Positions 26,380 through 35,269 of a DNA stretch of 64,000 nt are shown here, in pieces (position 1 is the first letter of the stretch; each line of letters starts with the position of its first letter). The notes under the pieces are model-generated. The model did no database searches. It was not told the DNA's origin and saw only the letters and a program-made list of their open reading frames with translations. This DNA is from JBCAWW01 sp039024315. Lineage in GTDB: Bacteria > Bacteroidota > Bacteroidia > J057. The stretch covers positions 91,729 through 155,728 of the forward strand of contig JBCCQN010000003.1 in assembly GCA_039024315.1 (NCBI GenBank), read 5' to 3'. Position numbers and translations under genes: made by a program.

Positions 26380-26405
26380 CGAAATATACTTTGGGATTGG
26401 CTAGC

Positions 26406-27176
26406 TTAATTTTTGACTTTGCTAGATAATTCAGGATCTGCTTGTTTTTGGTAGTCTCCCATGGAAAAATACTTTTCGATGAGGCAATAGAGTAAAACAA
26501 AGAAATATCGGCTTCCCATCTCACGGATTTTAAGTTTTGACTCACCATATTGGCGATTGGTCCAAGTATTGGGTAAGACCGAATAAGTAAAGCCTCTAAC
26601 TATTGCCTTAAGAGGTAATTCGAGTGTTAGGTTAAAATGGGGGGAAAGGAATGGCTTCAAGCCATCAATGGTTTCCTTTTTGTAGAGCTTAAATGCGTTG
26701 GTACAATCATTATATTTGAAGCCAAATAAGGAGCGGACGATAAAGTTGGCCAATCGATTGATGGCTTTTTTGGGTTGTGGATAATCGAAGACTTGCCCAC
26801 CATTTTTGCCCCATCTACTGCCAAACACACAGTCATAATTACCCTCTACCATCTCGTGATAAAATCGCACTAGATCCTTAGGGTCATCGGAAAGATCGGC
26901 CATAAAGACGGCTACACAATCTCCGTCAAAATTTTCTAAACCTTTTCTCACCGCTAAGCCAAAACCATTGGGGGGTTGATTGTTGATGTAACGAAGACTG
27001 GGCATCCTTAGCTGGAGCTCCTGTAATACCAGTTCGGTTTCGTCCTTGCTATTATCATTTATTACCAAAATCTCATGATGAATAGCTTCTTCCTTTAAGG
27101 TCTCATAGAGAGCCGTTAGAGTTCCCGTAATGGATTCTGCCTCATTATAGGCCGGGATTACAACGCTAAGTTTCAT
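26406..27176 (-). CDS. GT2 glycosyltransferase
   Basis: A 256-residue GT-A transferase beginning LSVVIPAYNEAESITGTL, with VINDNSKDETE and the metal-binding VFMADLSDDPKDL. Unlike the neighbouring 309- and 322-residue enzymes it lacks the pair of C-terminal transmembrane helices, having only one weak hydrophobic segment (SRYFFVLLYCLIEKYF). It may therefore be a soluble or monotopic dolichyl-phosphate-type transferase. It lies 26 bp upstream of the GT39-like gene in the same operon. Confidence 0.87.
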   Translation of the reverse strand: MKLSVVIPAYNEAESITGTLTALYETLKEEAIHHEILVINDNSKDETELVLQELQLRMPSLRYINNQPPNGFGLAVRKGLENFDGDCVAVFMADLSDDPKDLVRFYHEMVEGNYDCVFGSRWGKNGGQVFDYPQPKKAINRLANFIVRSLFGFKYNDCTNAFKLYKKETIDGLKPFLSPHFNLTLELPLKAIVRGFTYSVLPNTWTNRQYGESKLKIREMGSRYFFVLLYCLIEKYFSMGDYQKQADPELSSKVKN

Positions 27177-27407
27177 AATGAATGGGGTTTGGAGGAGTCT
27201 GTGTTTGCTAGACTGTTTGTTTGTAAATCCAACATCAGTATAAATATACTGACTAATTACTCATTCTTGTTTTGATAAATTGAACGTTTCATACTCTTGG
27301 AATGGAAACAGGGTCAAAGTAGGTTGGGCAAACAGGATTTTCAAGGATTTTTTGCTTCATAGCTTTCATGTTCGCATTTAAGCTTTGTTGGCTTTTGAGA
27401 GGGTTTT

Positions 27408-27424
27408 CTCCTTCGGAGGAACGC
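27408..27424 (-). repeat. GCGTT-hairpin element
   Basis: On the - strand AAGCGTTC plus stem CTCC/GGAG with loop GAA. It lies in the 290-bp gap between two - strand genes, a gap that otherwise shows no feature. Confidence 0.7.
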
Positions 27425-27466
27425 TTATTCTAGGGGTGATAACGCCCGTTAAACTTTGATAGTGTA

Positions 27467-28621
27467 TCACATATGCTGATGATCAACAAAGATGCCCGGA
27501 AATATGGGATGCATCCAGCTCAATACACTGATGACAGTGAAGTTAGGAAAGAGCCAACAAATAATGGCGATGATCAAAAGATAAGTTTGTCCATCTTGGA
27601 TATCGACCTGATCTTTTAGAAAATAGGCCGCAATCAAAAAGATTGGGAAACAATATGTGAGGCTTCTCGTCATATCGGCGACAGTTAGAGCCGGAATGAC
27701 TACAGCCAAAAAGCCTAAAGCGATTGCAGCCAATAGCCAATAAGAGCGATTAATCTTTATTCCTAGCAGGAGAGGGACAAAAAGTAGCCATGTGCCTTCC
27801 AAGGCAGTAAATAGAGCCGGTACGATCACTTCCCAACGTTGAAATCCAAAAGCTCCAGAATCTCCCATCGGGGTCTGCATACCATACGTATGGCCTAGCC
27901 AAAAGCGCAAGGCGAGATACGCTCCCCAAGCGATAACAAAGGTCAAGGTGATCCTGTCTGGCCAAATCAGCTTTTTGAAACTTAGTTTTTCCGTTTCATA
28001 GTATTGGATCTTCCACCAGCACCAAATTAAGCCTGAGGCGAGAATGGCTCGTTCGTCAGTCCAAAAAGCAATACTCAAACAAAGCCATTGGACAGGAGGT
28101 GATTTGGTGTACATGCTCAATAACAAAAAGAAAAAGGCCAGACCATCAAACCAACCCTGAATATCCCAAAAAAAGGATTTGCCCAAATAGATCGCCACGA
28201 TACTAAGTAGCAGAAGTAAAGCGCTGACTTTGTCCTCGAATAAGCGTTCTGCGAGTAGCAGAAAAAAATAAAAAAATCCCAGCCCCAAAAGATGTTGCAG
28301 TAAGATATAAACCTTCGGATTTCTTACACCACTTATGTTAGCTAAAGCAGGCACCGTAAGGCGAAAAACCATCTTTGCCTGATGGGTTTCAGGTGAGGCA
28401 TCAGGATTTTGCAAGGGATATTCAAATTGCTCTTCTAGATGCTGATGATTCTTTACCTTTTGCGCCCCTGGCAACATGCTGTCGTAGGCAGGAAAAGCAA
28501 ACATGATAGAAAGTAGGAAAGCAATTACAATCGAATAAAGCCGCCAATAAGGATGCTCGCAAAACTGCCCTAGTTGCTTTAGCATATAGGCATGTAGGAT
28601 AGATAGATTGGCAAAAAGCAT
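27467..28621 (-). CDS. polytopic membrane protein of the polysaccharide locus, function unknown
   Basis: A 384-residue protein with about nine hydrophobic helices (for example YSIVIAFLLSIMFAFPAYD, LLLLLSIVAIYLGKSFFW and LIIAIICWLFPNFTVISVL). The first loop, after helix 1, is hydrophilic and ends in MVFRLTVPALANI. No glycosyltransferase or polymerase motif is clear; a GT-C-like or polymerase role is possible by position only. It lies 3 bp after the SDR gene. A hairpin element at 28244-28261 encodes LLAERL, unusual for this otherwise element-poor stretch. Confidence 0.7.
   Translation of the reverse strand: MLFANLSILHAYMLKQLGQFCEHPYWRLYSIVIAFLLSIMFAFPAYDSMLPGAQKVKNHQHLEEQFEYPLQNPDASPETHQAKMVFRLTVPALANISGVRNPKVYILLQHLLGLGFFYFFLLLAERLFEDKVSALLLLLSIVAIYLGKSFFWDIQGWFDGLAFFFLLLSMYTKSPPVQWLCLSIAFWTDERAILASGLIWCWWKIQYYETEKLSFKKLIWPDRITLTFVIAWGAYLALRFWLGHTYGMQTPMGDSGAFGFQRWEVIVPALFTALEGTWLLFVPLLLGIKINRSYWLLAAIALGFLAVVIPALTVADMTRSLTYCFPIFLIAAYFLKDQVDIQDGQTYLLIIAIICWLFPNFTVISVLSWMHPIFPGIFVDHQHM
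28244..28261 (+). repeat. GCGTT-hairpin element
   Basis: AAGCGTT plus stem CTGC/GCAG with a 5-nt loop GAGTA, followed by AAAAA. It is antisense in the membrane-protein gene, where it encodes LLAERL. Confidence 0.75.
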
Positions 28622-28624
28622 TTA

Positions 28625-29692
28625 CTATCCTATTATTGGTTTAAGAGTTTGTTCATTGGCTCTGATCCACTCAAAAATGTCGGAGACGGTATCTTTGACA
28701 CTTTTTTTTGCTTGCCAGCCTGAGATGCTATGGATTTTTTGGTTGTCGGTGATATAAAGTCTGATATCTGCAGGACGATTTTCCGGTACTGAGTTGATTT
28801 CTATCTTGTTGCCGGTTACTTCTTCACAAATCCTAGTAAGCTCTTGTAGGGATACACTTTTGTCTCTGCCGCCTCCAGCATTGAAGATTCCGCCGTCGAA
28901 GGTATCAAAGTTATGTATCTGCTGATCTACTAGTTGAAGCAAATCTGCTACATGCATCATATCCCTGACTTGTTTGCCAGTACCCCCGAAGCCAAAATAG
29001 CCTAGCTTTTTTTGCCAATAATGTCTAGCTACCCAAAGCACAAATACCCCTTGATCTACTTTACCCATTTGATTGGGCCCAGTAATTACCCCGCATCTAT
29101 CTATGATCGCGGGTACGGATAAGAGTTTATTATATTCTTGAACGATCAATTCAGAAGCCAACTTAGTAGAACCGTATAAAGATCGATATCCATTCAATGA
29201 AAAGGCCTCTGAAATGCCTTCTATGCTCAATCCCGCTATCCCTTGCGCTGGTGCTATATCAAAACGTGTTGCTTTCTCAACAAATTTGATTTGTTCCAAT
29301 GCCTCAATAGGGTACACCCGACTTGTTGATAAGAATATGAATTTAGCCTTATGGGCGAGGGCAAGGTTCAAGCTATTGACGGTCCCATTGAAGTTGGTAT
29401 TGATGAGATAGTCTGTAGCATTGTGAAGGCCTGCCATAACCGATGGTTCTGCGGCAGCATCGATAATGATATCTATTTGGCGACTAAAGACCAAGTCTTC
29501 CTTGTTCCTGATATCCCCATGCACGAATTCAATTTCGGAGGCTGCTAGTCTTGGTAAATTAAGTTCTGAGCCTCTTCGTTTGAGGTTATCAAAACAGATT
29601 ATGTGATAAGAGGGATGTAATGCTTTAAGCCCTATGGCGAGCGAAGAGCCTACAAAGCCACAACCGCCAGTAATGAGAATGCAAAGGGACAT
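28625..29692 (-). CDS. SDR-family CDP-paratose/tyvelose 2-epimerase-like protein
   Basis: A 355-residue extended SDR with ILITGGCGFVGSSLA, FDNLKRRGSELN, the catalytic YGSTK in SLYGSTKLASELIVQ, and GTGKQVRDMMHVADLL with NAGGGRDKSVSL. These segments are characteristic of CDP-tyvelose epimerases. None of the enzymes that make CDP-paratose (CDP-glucose synthase, 4,6-dehydratase, reductase) is in the window, so the substrate may differ or the other genes lie elsewhere. It starts the second module and is 105 bp downstream of the DUF4838 gene. Confidence 0.85.
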   Translation of the reverse strand: MSLCILITGGCGFVGSSLAIGLKALHPSYHIICFDNLKRRGSELNLPRLAASEIEFVHGDIRNKEDLVFSRQIDIIIDAAAEPSVMAGLHNATDYLINTNFNGTVNSLNLALAHKAKFIFLSTSRVYPIEALEQIKFVEKATRFDIAPAQGIAGLSIEGISEAFSLNGYRSLYGSTKLASELIVQEYNKLLSVPAIIDRCGVITGPNQMGKVDQGVFVLWVARHYWQKKLGYFGFGGTGKQVRDMMHVADLLQLVDQQIHNFDTFDGGIFNAGGGRDKSVSLQELTRICEEVTGNKIEINSVPENRPADIRLYITDNQKIHSISGWQAKKSVKDTVSDIFEWIRANEQTLKPIIG

Positions 29693-29797
29693 TTCGAAAG
29701 GAAATATTTAGTTGTAATACAATTGAGTCGGTAAATATACCCGCCAAATAGCTAGGATTTGCCGCTATGTAATATTTGCCGTTGAATACAGCTTAAA

Positions 29798-32194
29798 TCA
29801 GAGTTCTTCAATTTCAATATAGTCTACATAGAAGTGCTTCATGTACTTTTTATCCATGGGGGCGACAATTATTCTATCCCGATTCTTAGGGGAGAAATTA
29901 CCGATCTCAAAGTTGATATATTTATCTTCTCGCATTTCATGGAGGTAAATAAATCTTCTCAACAGTACTCCCTTTGTTTTCTCGTCATAGACGAAAGCTT
30001 GTAATATTTTTTGGTCATTCGCAGCGGTGGCTAAATCGATATCATTCCAATCGACCCTCATTGAGATATTCAACTTATATTCTTTATCTCCTTTGTATTC
30101 GGGTGGCATATAGAGGTTCATCCTCCATCCCAAAACGCTGGATGATAAACTCATTGCGTAGTTATTCTCGGCTTTTGGGTCTTTGGTTACCTTGGGTTTG
30201 ATAGATTCATCCCAGACTGGTGGTAAGAAAAAACCCTGTTCATGAAATCGGACGCTATTAGTTGTTGGGCTCAGTTTGATATTTTCAGCCTTAACCCTCA
30301 TATCAGTTACATAGCGATCAATATTACCTTTTTGAAGTGGTTGTTCATGTAAACGCCTGATATCATAGGTTTTGCATAAGTAAAGAAAGCGATCTAGATC
30401 CTTATTGTATGCATTGATATCTTTCTCATCCTTAGGCCCTTGAATAAGTCTGTGGTAAATTACGGAAGCCTCCCAATATCCAATATGCGTTAACAAAATT
30501 GCATCATTGGTCTGAGCCCTAGCTTGATCAATTAACTTTAGGCTCTTTTCCTTAAAGTCATCTCCTAAAAAGGGGGAGTTTACCTTGTTTCTTTTGTAGT
30601 AGGCTTCCCAATTACTCTGCATAAGCGCATTATACTGGTTGACGGGCTTAGCCGCAGAGAGAAACATGGCATTATTGAAATCAGTAGCAAGGGCTTTGAA
30701 ATCTAGGTCGGGATCCCACATTAATTTGCCCCATACCCACGCCTTTAGATTAGCGCGATCTGCTCCTTGATTGTAGCCTTGGTAGGCTCCTTGCAGCAGT
30801 ACTCCTTTCACTCCCTTTTGCTGATAGAATTTGATGTTGCGAGCTATAACTTCAAGGTTAGGCCAAGGGATCAAGTAATTACTAAAATCAACCGCATAAT
30901 CCCATATATATAGATGGGTTCCTAATTGATTCCAACCATCAATGATCGATACAAAGTTGGCATCATCTTCAACTGGAATAAGAGGCTGCCCCCAATGAAG
31001 GTCAGTACATAGCTCTACAATTACATTATCGCGGGGCTGGATAGATTTTGGGGGCCTAGCGGTTTCTTTGTAAGCAAAGGTAACCACCTTTACATCTGGA
31101 TGACTCTCTTTCAGTTCATCAGCAACTCGGTTGACAAAATAAATCAAACTGCCTGAGCGGTTGCCTCCCTCTCTTTGATTTATCTTTTGGCATTTATGGC
31201 AATCACAAAACATTCCCGCCCCGTCATTTTGAGAAACGTGAATTTTGGTGGCCGTAGGGGTCTTATCAAGGATGGCTTTGGCCTTTTTAGCGACCACCGA
31301 AGCAAGCTCATGATTGCTTAAGCACAATTGCGTGCCCAGATTATATTGGTTGGGTACAATGCGCTGACCATTTTTTTCGGAATAGTATTCTGGATGGCTT
31401 GCTGCAAATTCGTTTCCGGGAACAAGACTTCGAAAAGAGTGAAGCTCATAACCATGGGGGAATTGTTTATAAGGTTGCCAACTTGCGGTGGGGATTTCGG
31501 CCACACCTCTCGAAACACGGATGCGGTTGTGATTAAAGTATTGTTTAGATAAGATAATGTTGAAGTAAGGCTCTCGGTATTCAAAGGCAGGTTTGCTAAA
31601 TCTAGGTGCGATACTTAGTTCAATATTGGACGTCTCTGGTACGTAAAGTTCAAACTTTTGCTTTCCCCACCATCTAATCCCTAAATCTTCTTCCAAAAAA
31701 GCCAAGCTAGCATTTACAATCCCGATGGGACCATCGGCAATAAAAAAGAGATTTTTGCCTTCAACGAGAATTTCATAACCTTCCTCTCCCAGCTTATTAG
31801 ACTGTCTCGTAAGCCTTTGTACAGCCTTAGTTTTACCTATACTTATGTAGGGGCGATTACTTCTCTCTTTAACAATAGGGAACTTCGCATTGCATATTTT
31901 TTGCAAATGGAATTGTAAAACGTAGGCAGACCTTTCCTCGGCTTCATCGGCGATCTCAGGCAACAGAATGTCATAAAGGGGTATACCATTTCTGCTCAAA
32001 TTGATAGAGGTGGCATTAGCCGTAGGATGATGAAACAAATTTCCGGATGATGGGGGGAGTTGAGATACCTCGCTTCTCATGGTTCCATCCTTGTCTTGAT
32101 TGGACTGTGGGCTATGAGCTTTTTGGCTTGGGATACAAGCGCAAATAAAGCAAACAAAAAGTAAAAATATCCATTTAATCGATTTGGTACTCAT
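29798..32194 (-). CDS. DUF4838-domain lipoprotein, possible glycoside hydrolase
   Basis: A 798-residue product with a hydrophobic signal and a Cys at residue 20 (FICAC), suggesting a lipoprotein. Residues about 60-180 resemble the alpha-glucuronidase-type N-terminal domain (YVLQFHLQKICNAKFPIV). The DUF4838 core follows, with HVSQNDGAGMFCDCHKC, VADELKESHPDVKVVTFAY and LKAWVWGKLMWDPD. The C-terminal 170 residues look like a beta-sandwich. DUF4838 proteins are related to GH20/GH84/GH115-like barrels, but activity is unproven. A glycan-cleaving lipoprotein inside a polysaccharide synthesis locus may trim or release the product. Confidence 0.8.
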   Translation of the reverse strand: MSTKSIKWIFLLFVCFICACIPSQKAHSPQSNQDKDGTMRSEVSQLPPSSGNLFHHPTANATSINLSRNGIPLYDILLPEIADEAEERSAYVLQFHLQKICNAKFPIVKERSNRPYISIGKTKAVQRLTRQSNKLGEEGYEILVEGKNLFFIADGPIGIVNASLAFLEEDLGIRWWGKQKFELYVPETSNIELSIAPRFSKPAFEYREPYFNIILSKQYFNHNRIRVSRGVAEIPTASWQPYKQFPHGYELHSFRSLVPGNEFAASHPEYYSEKNGQRIVPNQYNLGTQLCLSNHELASVVAKKAKAILDKTPTATKIHVSQNDGAGMFCDCHKCQKINQREGGNRSGSLIYFVNRVADELKESHPDVKVVTFAYKETARPPKSIQPRDNVIVELCTDLHWGQPLIPVEDDANFVSIIDGWNQLGTHLYIWDYAVDFSNYLIPWPNLEVIARNIKFYQQKGVKGVLLQGAYQGYNQGADRANLKAWVWGKLMWDPDLDFKALATDFNNAMFLSAAKPVNQYNALMQSNWEAYYKRNKVNSPFLGDDFKEKSLKLIDQARAQTNDAILLTHIGYWEASVIYHRLIQGPKDEKDINAYNKDLDRFLYLCKTYDIRRLHEQPLQKGNIDRYVTDMRVKAENIKLSPTTNSVRFHEQGFFLPPVWDESIKPKVTKDPKAENNYAMSLSSSVLGWRMNLYMPPEYKGDKEYKLNISMRVDWNDIDLATAANDQKILQAFVYDEKTKGVLLRRFIYLHEMREDKYINFEIGNFSPKNRDRIIVAPMDKKYMKHFYVDYIEIEEL

Positions 32195-32232
32195 ACTTTT
32201 TAGACCGATAAATTTTGGCCCCTCTTTTTTGA

Positions 32233-33180
32233 TTAGCGAAAATGTAATACTAATTCCTTTAAGTATAGGAGGCCTAATATGTATTTGAGCCTTCTGGTAG
32301 CTAGTTCGGATCGCAACATTTTATAAGGAAAATATTCCCTTAAAACTACCTCCTTTGAATAAAACGAACTTATCAATTGGTTTGTATAAGTTAATCCAAA
32401 GTAGTGTTCCAGCGAAGCTTTATCCAAGTCTTTTCTCATCTTTAACTGTTCCCGGACCATCTGGTTAATATGAAACCAGTACTTTTTGCGAAAAGACAAA
32501 GGTCGTTTAGACACACTAGGGGTAACATTTCGATTATAGACGGCAAAACAACCTTTCTGATAAGCAAACCTAGCGCCTATCGCAGCTGCCTTTAATAAAT
32601 ACTCCGTATCTTGATGCACCGGATAAAATTCATCCCAGCCGGCTTTTTTCGCCAAGCGTTCACATAGGCCCCTTCGGAAAAGATAATTGTTAGGAGGACT
32701 CCAGCGATCAAATAGTAAGCTGGCAAGAAAGTCTGCTTCGGCTTCCTTAGGATGAGCTTCTGTCTGTATGAAGGTATCATGCTCCCAGTAGTCCATTCTC
32801 CAATCTGAATAGATGACGTCTATTTCTGGCTGCTCCTCCATGGCTTGCAATTGCTGCGCAAATTTGCCTTCCAATATCTGGTCATCTGAATCCAACCATT
32901 GAATAAAGGCTCCGCTTGATTGTGCAAAAGCATAGTTCCTGCCAGCATTTCCTCCTTTCCTTGGGTTGCGAAAGATCTGAATAATACTGGGATACTTAGC
33001 TTGCCAAGTGCTAAGGATCTCCCAGCTATCATCGCTTGATTGGTCATCGACTACTATGATCTCCTTCACAAAAGGCTGCTGCGCCAGACAGCTTTCCAGC
33101 GTTTTGACCAAATGAGGGCCGCCATTATAATTGGGAATTAAAATGGAAACGGAGGCATGATATGTTTGGGCTAAACTCAA
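32233..33180 (-). CDS. GT2 glycosyltransferase
   Basis: A 315-residue GT-A enzyme with VSILIPNYNGGPHLVKTLES, VVDDQSSDDSWE and the donor-binding WLDSDDQILEGKF. The C-terminal third is alpha-helical with no membrane segment. It overlaps the upstream GT4 gene by 4 bp, which indicates translational coupling. It would add one sugar to the growing lipid-linked chain; specificity is unknown. Confidence 0.88.
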   Translation of the reverse strand: MSLAQTYHASVSILIPNYNGGPHLVKTLESCLAQQPFVKEIIVVDDQSSDDSWEILSTWQAKYPSIIQIFRNPRKGGNAGRNYAFAQSSGAFIQWLDSDDQILEGKFAQQLQAMEEQPEIDVIYSDWRMDYWEHDTFIQTEAHPKEAEADFLASLLFDRWSPPNNYLFRRGLCERLAKKAGWDEFYPVHQDTEYLLKAAAIGARFAYQKGCFAVYNRNVTPSVSKRPLSFRKKYWFHINQMVREQLKMRKDLDKASLEHYFGLTYTNQLISSFYSKEVVLREYFPYKMLRSELATRRLKYILGLLYLKELVLHFR

Positions 33181-34322
33181 ATAGAAGCTATGCTTTTTTG
33201 ATAGATTTTTATTAAGCTTTGGGCATGTTGTCTACGCTCAAAAGATTGTAATACCTTTTGTCTATTGAGGGCTTGCTTTTCCCATGTCGTAATATCAAAC
33301 ATACGCTTGGCATAGGCCTTAATGTCCTTTTCTTCGACTAAATATCCGTTCACTCCCGATTCTACCAACTCCGGGATGCCTGCATGTCGGGTCGCTAAAA
33401 TGGGTAGCTGCATGGCCATGGCTTCCATAATCGCATTCGGAATTCCTTCTTGGTCCCCCGTATTACTTCTGACACTATGATGGACAAAACAATGCGCTTC
33501 CTGCAATAAGCTTTTAGCTTGCTGCGGCGTTACCAATCCTGGAAATTCTACTACTTGCTCTAAACCAAGCGCGGCTACCTGTGCTCTAATCTCAGGCATT
33601 AGTGGTCCCTCACCGGCTAAAATCATCTGTGTCTTTAGCGCAGGATGTTTCTCCCTAAAGCGTGCATAAGCCTCTAAAGTATAGCGATGACCCTTTTTCT
33701 CTCGGAAGCTTGATATCTGCAAAAATCTATAGACATCTTTGGTAGCTGCTGTCTCCTTTGGGGTAAAAAAGTCACAATCGGTGCCGTAGTAGAGAATATG
33801 CGTTCTCGGAGAGGAAATACCTACCCCCGCCAATTGCCTTTGCATATAAGTTGAAACACAAATAATGCTTACGTTTGGCTGCTTGACGAGTTGCTTGATT
33901 TTTCTTACGTATGATTTTGACCTAAGCATGCGTGAAGCATCATAGCCATGAAAACTGATGAGGAAGGGTATTTTAGGGTTTAACGTGAGATTGTCCCAAA
34001 AGCGAATAGCTTCTGGACCGAAATGGGCATGTATAAGGGAAGGATTTATTTTTTCTATACTGCTTCGCAGAACGCTTGCATAGACAGGACTGTAAAAAGA
34101 ATAGTGCCAATCTCTTTTGCGCAGTTCCCAAAGGGTTTTGCCCCTTATTCTACCTTGGGTATAGGGGATTACTTTGACTTTATCGAAAGGGAAGCGTTCT
34201 GGATTGTAACGCTGACAAGTGAGTAAACTGAGCGCTACTTGTCGGTTCAGTTCGCAGACTTCATTGTAGATAAAAGTCTCCGTTGGAAGGCCAAAGCTAT
34301 GCGTAAGTACCGCTATTTTCAT
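33177..34322 (-). CDS. glycosyltransferase family 4 protein
   Basis: A 381-residue GT-B enzyme, opening MKIAVLTHSFGLPTETFI. It has LIHAHFGPEAIRF in the acceptor domain, then FLQISSFREKKGH and the donor motif EGIPNAIMEAMAMQLPILATRHAG. The start overlaps the preceding gene's end and the downstream GT2 overlaps by 4 bp. A perfect hairpin element (34060-34075) lies within the N-terminal domain (peptide SVLRSSIEK), where homologues should show whether these residues are an insertion. Confidence 0.9.
   Translation of the reverse strand: MKIAVLTHSFGLPTETFIYNEVCELNRQVALSLLTCQRYNPERFPFDKVKVIPYTQGRIRGKTLWELRKRDWHYSFYSPVYASVLRSSIEKINPSLIHAHFGPEAIRFWDNLTLNPKIPFLISFHGYDASRMLRSKSYVRKIKQLVKQPNVSIICVSTYMQRQLAGVGISSPRTHILYYGTDCDFFTPKETAATKDVYRFLQISSFREKKGHRYTLEAYARFREKHPALKTQMILAGEGPLMPEIRAQVAALGLEQVVEFPGLVTPQQAKSLLQEAHCFVHHSVRSNTGDQEGIPNAIMEAMAMQLPILATRHAGIPELVESGVNGYLVEEKDIKAYAKRMFDITTWEKQALNRQKVLQSFERRQHAQSLIKIYQKSIASI
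34060..34075 (-). repeat. GCGTT-hairpin element
   Basis: On the - strand AAGCGTT plus stem CTGC/GCAG with loop GAA, then TATAGAAAA. It is a long-form copy in the sense orientation inside the GT4 gene. Confidence 0.85.
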
Positions 34323-35269
34323 TTGCTATTGGCCTTGATTCCCAATTTATTAAGGATGCGTTTGGGTAAGGAGGCTTGTGGGCCTGCTGCATTAAAATTG
34401 CGCTTATTTCGACCTAAAATGTCCGCAGCTTGATCTAACAGAGTCTTCCATTGATCCAAATGATCACTTAAGAGTGGATCCTTGCCTTTTAATATCCCTC
34501 TTACAGTCGAAGCAGAATAATGAATAAATATAATCGGCCATTTATCGAGGATCAATATTTCCCCTTGAGCGTTTTGGGTTCGCCGGTTTTCTGAAAGATT
34601 CCAGTTAGCAACATTGCAACCTCGATGATGATTGATCCGTGTCGACGGAAACTGAGCTGGTAACAGATCTAAGAATTTTTGATCCACATAAAGTCCCTCT
34701 TCGCGCGTACGTTCACAACGGTAAAGGCAGGCGTTGCGCCACCATTTGAGAGCCGGAATACCCGCTTGAGTCGCCCCCAAGAACCCCCCGTTATACATGC
34801 CATCGGTAAAGTTGAGCTTGAAATTTTCTGAATCAATCGCTGGATCTTGGCAGCGCCAGTGAGGGGACAGTAATATGCCTGCTGCTGATAATTGTTCCTT
34901 AATAGGATCAATGGATTGGTAAAAGCAGAGATCACAGTCCAGAAAGACGACTTCGTCGAACGCTTGCTTCTCTAGCAGGTAAAGCATAAGGACAGATTTG
35001 AGAGACCACCGCATAAAGTCGGGGGTCTCTCTATACTTTTCGATGATGGCCGTGGCTTGCGCTAAGGGGGCCAGATCAGCAAGTCGCAGTAGATATACCT
35101 GAGGAAACTGCGACCAGAGTTCCTCCTTTTCTGCTGGCTCATCTGTCAGGAGAACAAAAAAAGGAGCCTCCGTTTCAAATTGTCGCAAAGACAGACACAG
35201 AGCTAAAGCATAGTCTAAATGACTCGCCGTTACGATCGTACAAAAAGCAGTAGGGGCGGTTTGGAGCAT
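34319..35269 (-). CDS. GT8-like nucleotide-sugar transferase of a polysaccharide locus
   Basis: A 316-residue protein with CTIVTASHLDYALALCLSLRQ at the N-terminus, the metal-binding DxD in VVFLDCDLCFY, and MYNGGFLGATQAG plus FIHYSAST further on. This pattern is that of GT-A nucleotide-diphospho-sugar transferases related to GT8. Its ATG follows the stop codon of the T9SS-cargo gene directly (TAAATG), and it overlaps the downstream GT4 start by 4 bp. Translation of a secreted protein and three glycosyltransferases thus appears coupled. Confidence 0.82.
   Translation of the reverse strand: MLQTAPTAFCTIVTASHLDYALALCLSLRQFETEAPFFVLLTDEPAEKEELWSQFPQVYLLRLADLAPLAQATAIIEKYRETPDFMRWSLKSVLMLYLLEKQAFDEVVFLDCDLCFYQSIDPIKEQLSAAGILLSPHWRCQDPAIDSENFKLNFTDGMYNGGFLGATQAGIPALKWWRNACLYRCERTREEGLYVDQKFLDLLPAQFPSTRINHHRGCNVANWNLSENRRTQNAQGEILILDKWPIIFIHYSASTVRGILKGKDPLLSDHLDQWKTLLDQAADILGRNKRNFNAAGPQASLPKRILNKLGIKANSK
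34948..34963 (-). repeat. GCGTT-hairpin element
   Basis: On the - strand AAGCGTT plus stem CGAC/GTCG with loop GAA, in sense orientation (peptide AFDEV, just before the DxD strand). The stem differs at two paired positions from other copies, a clear covariation. Confidence 0.75.
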
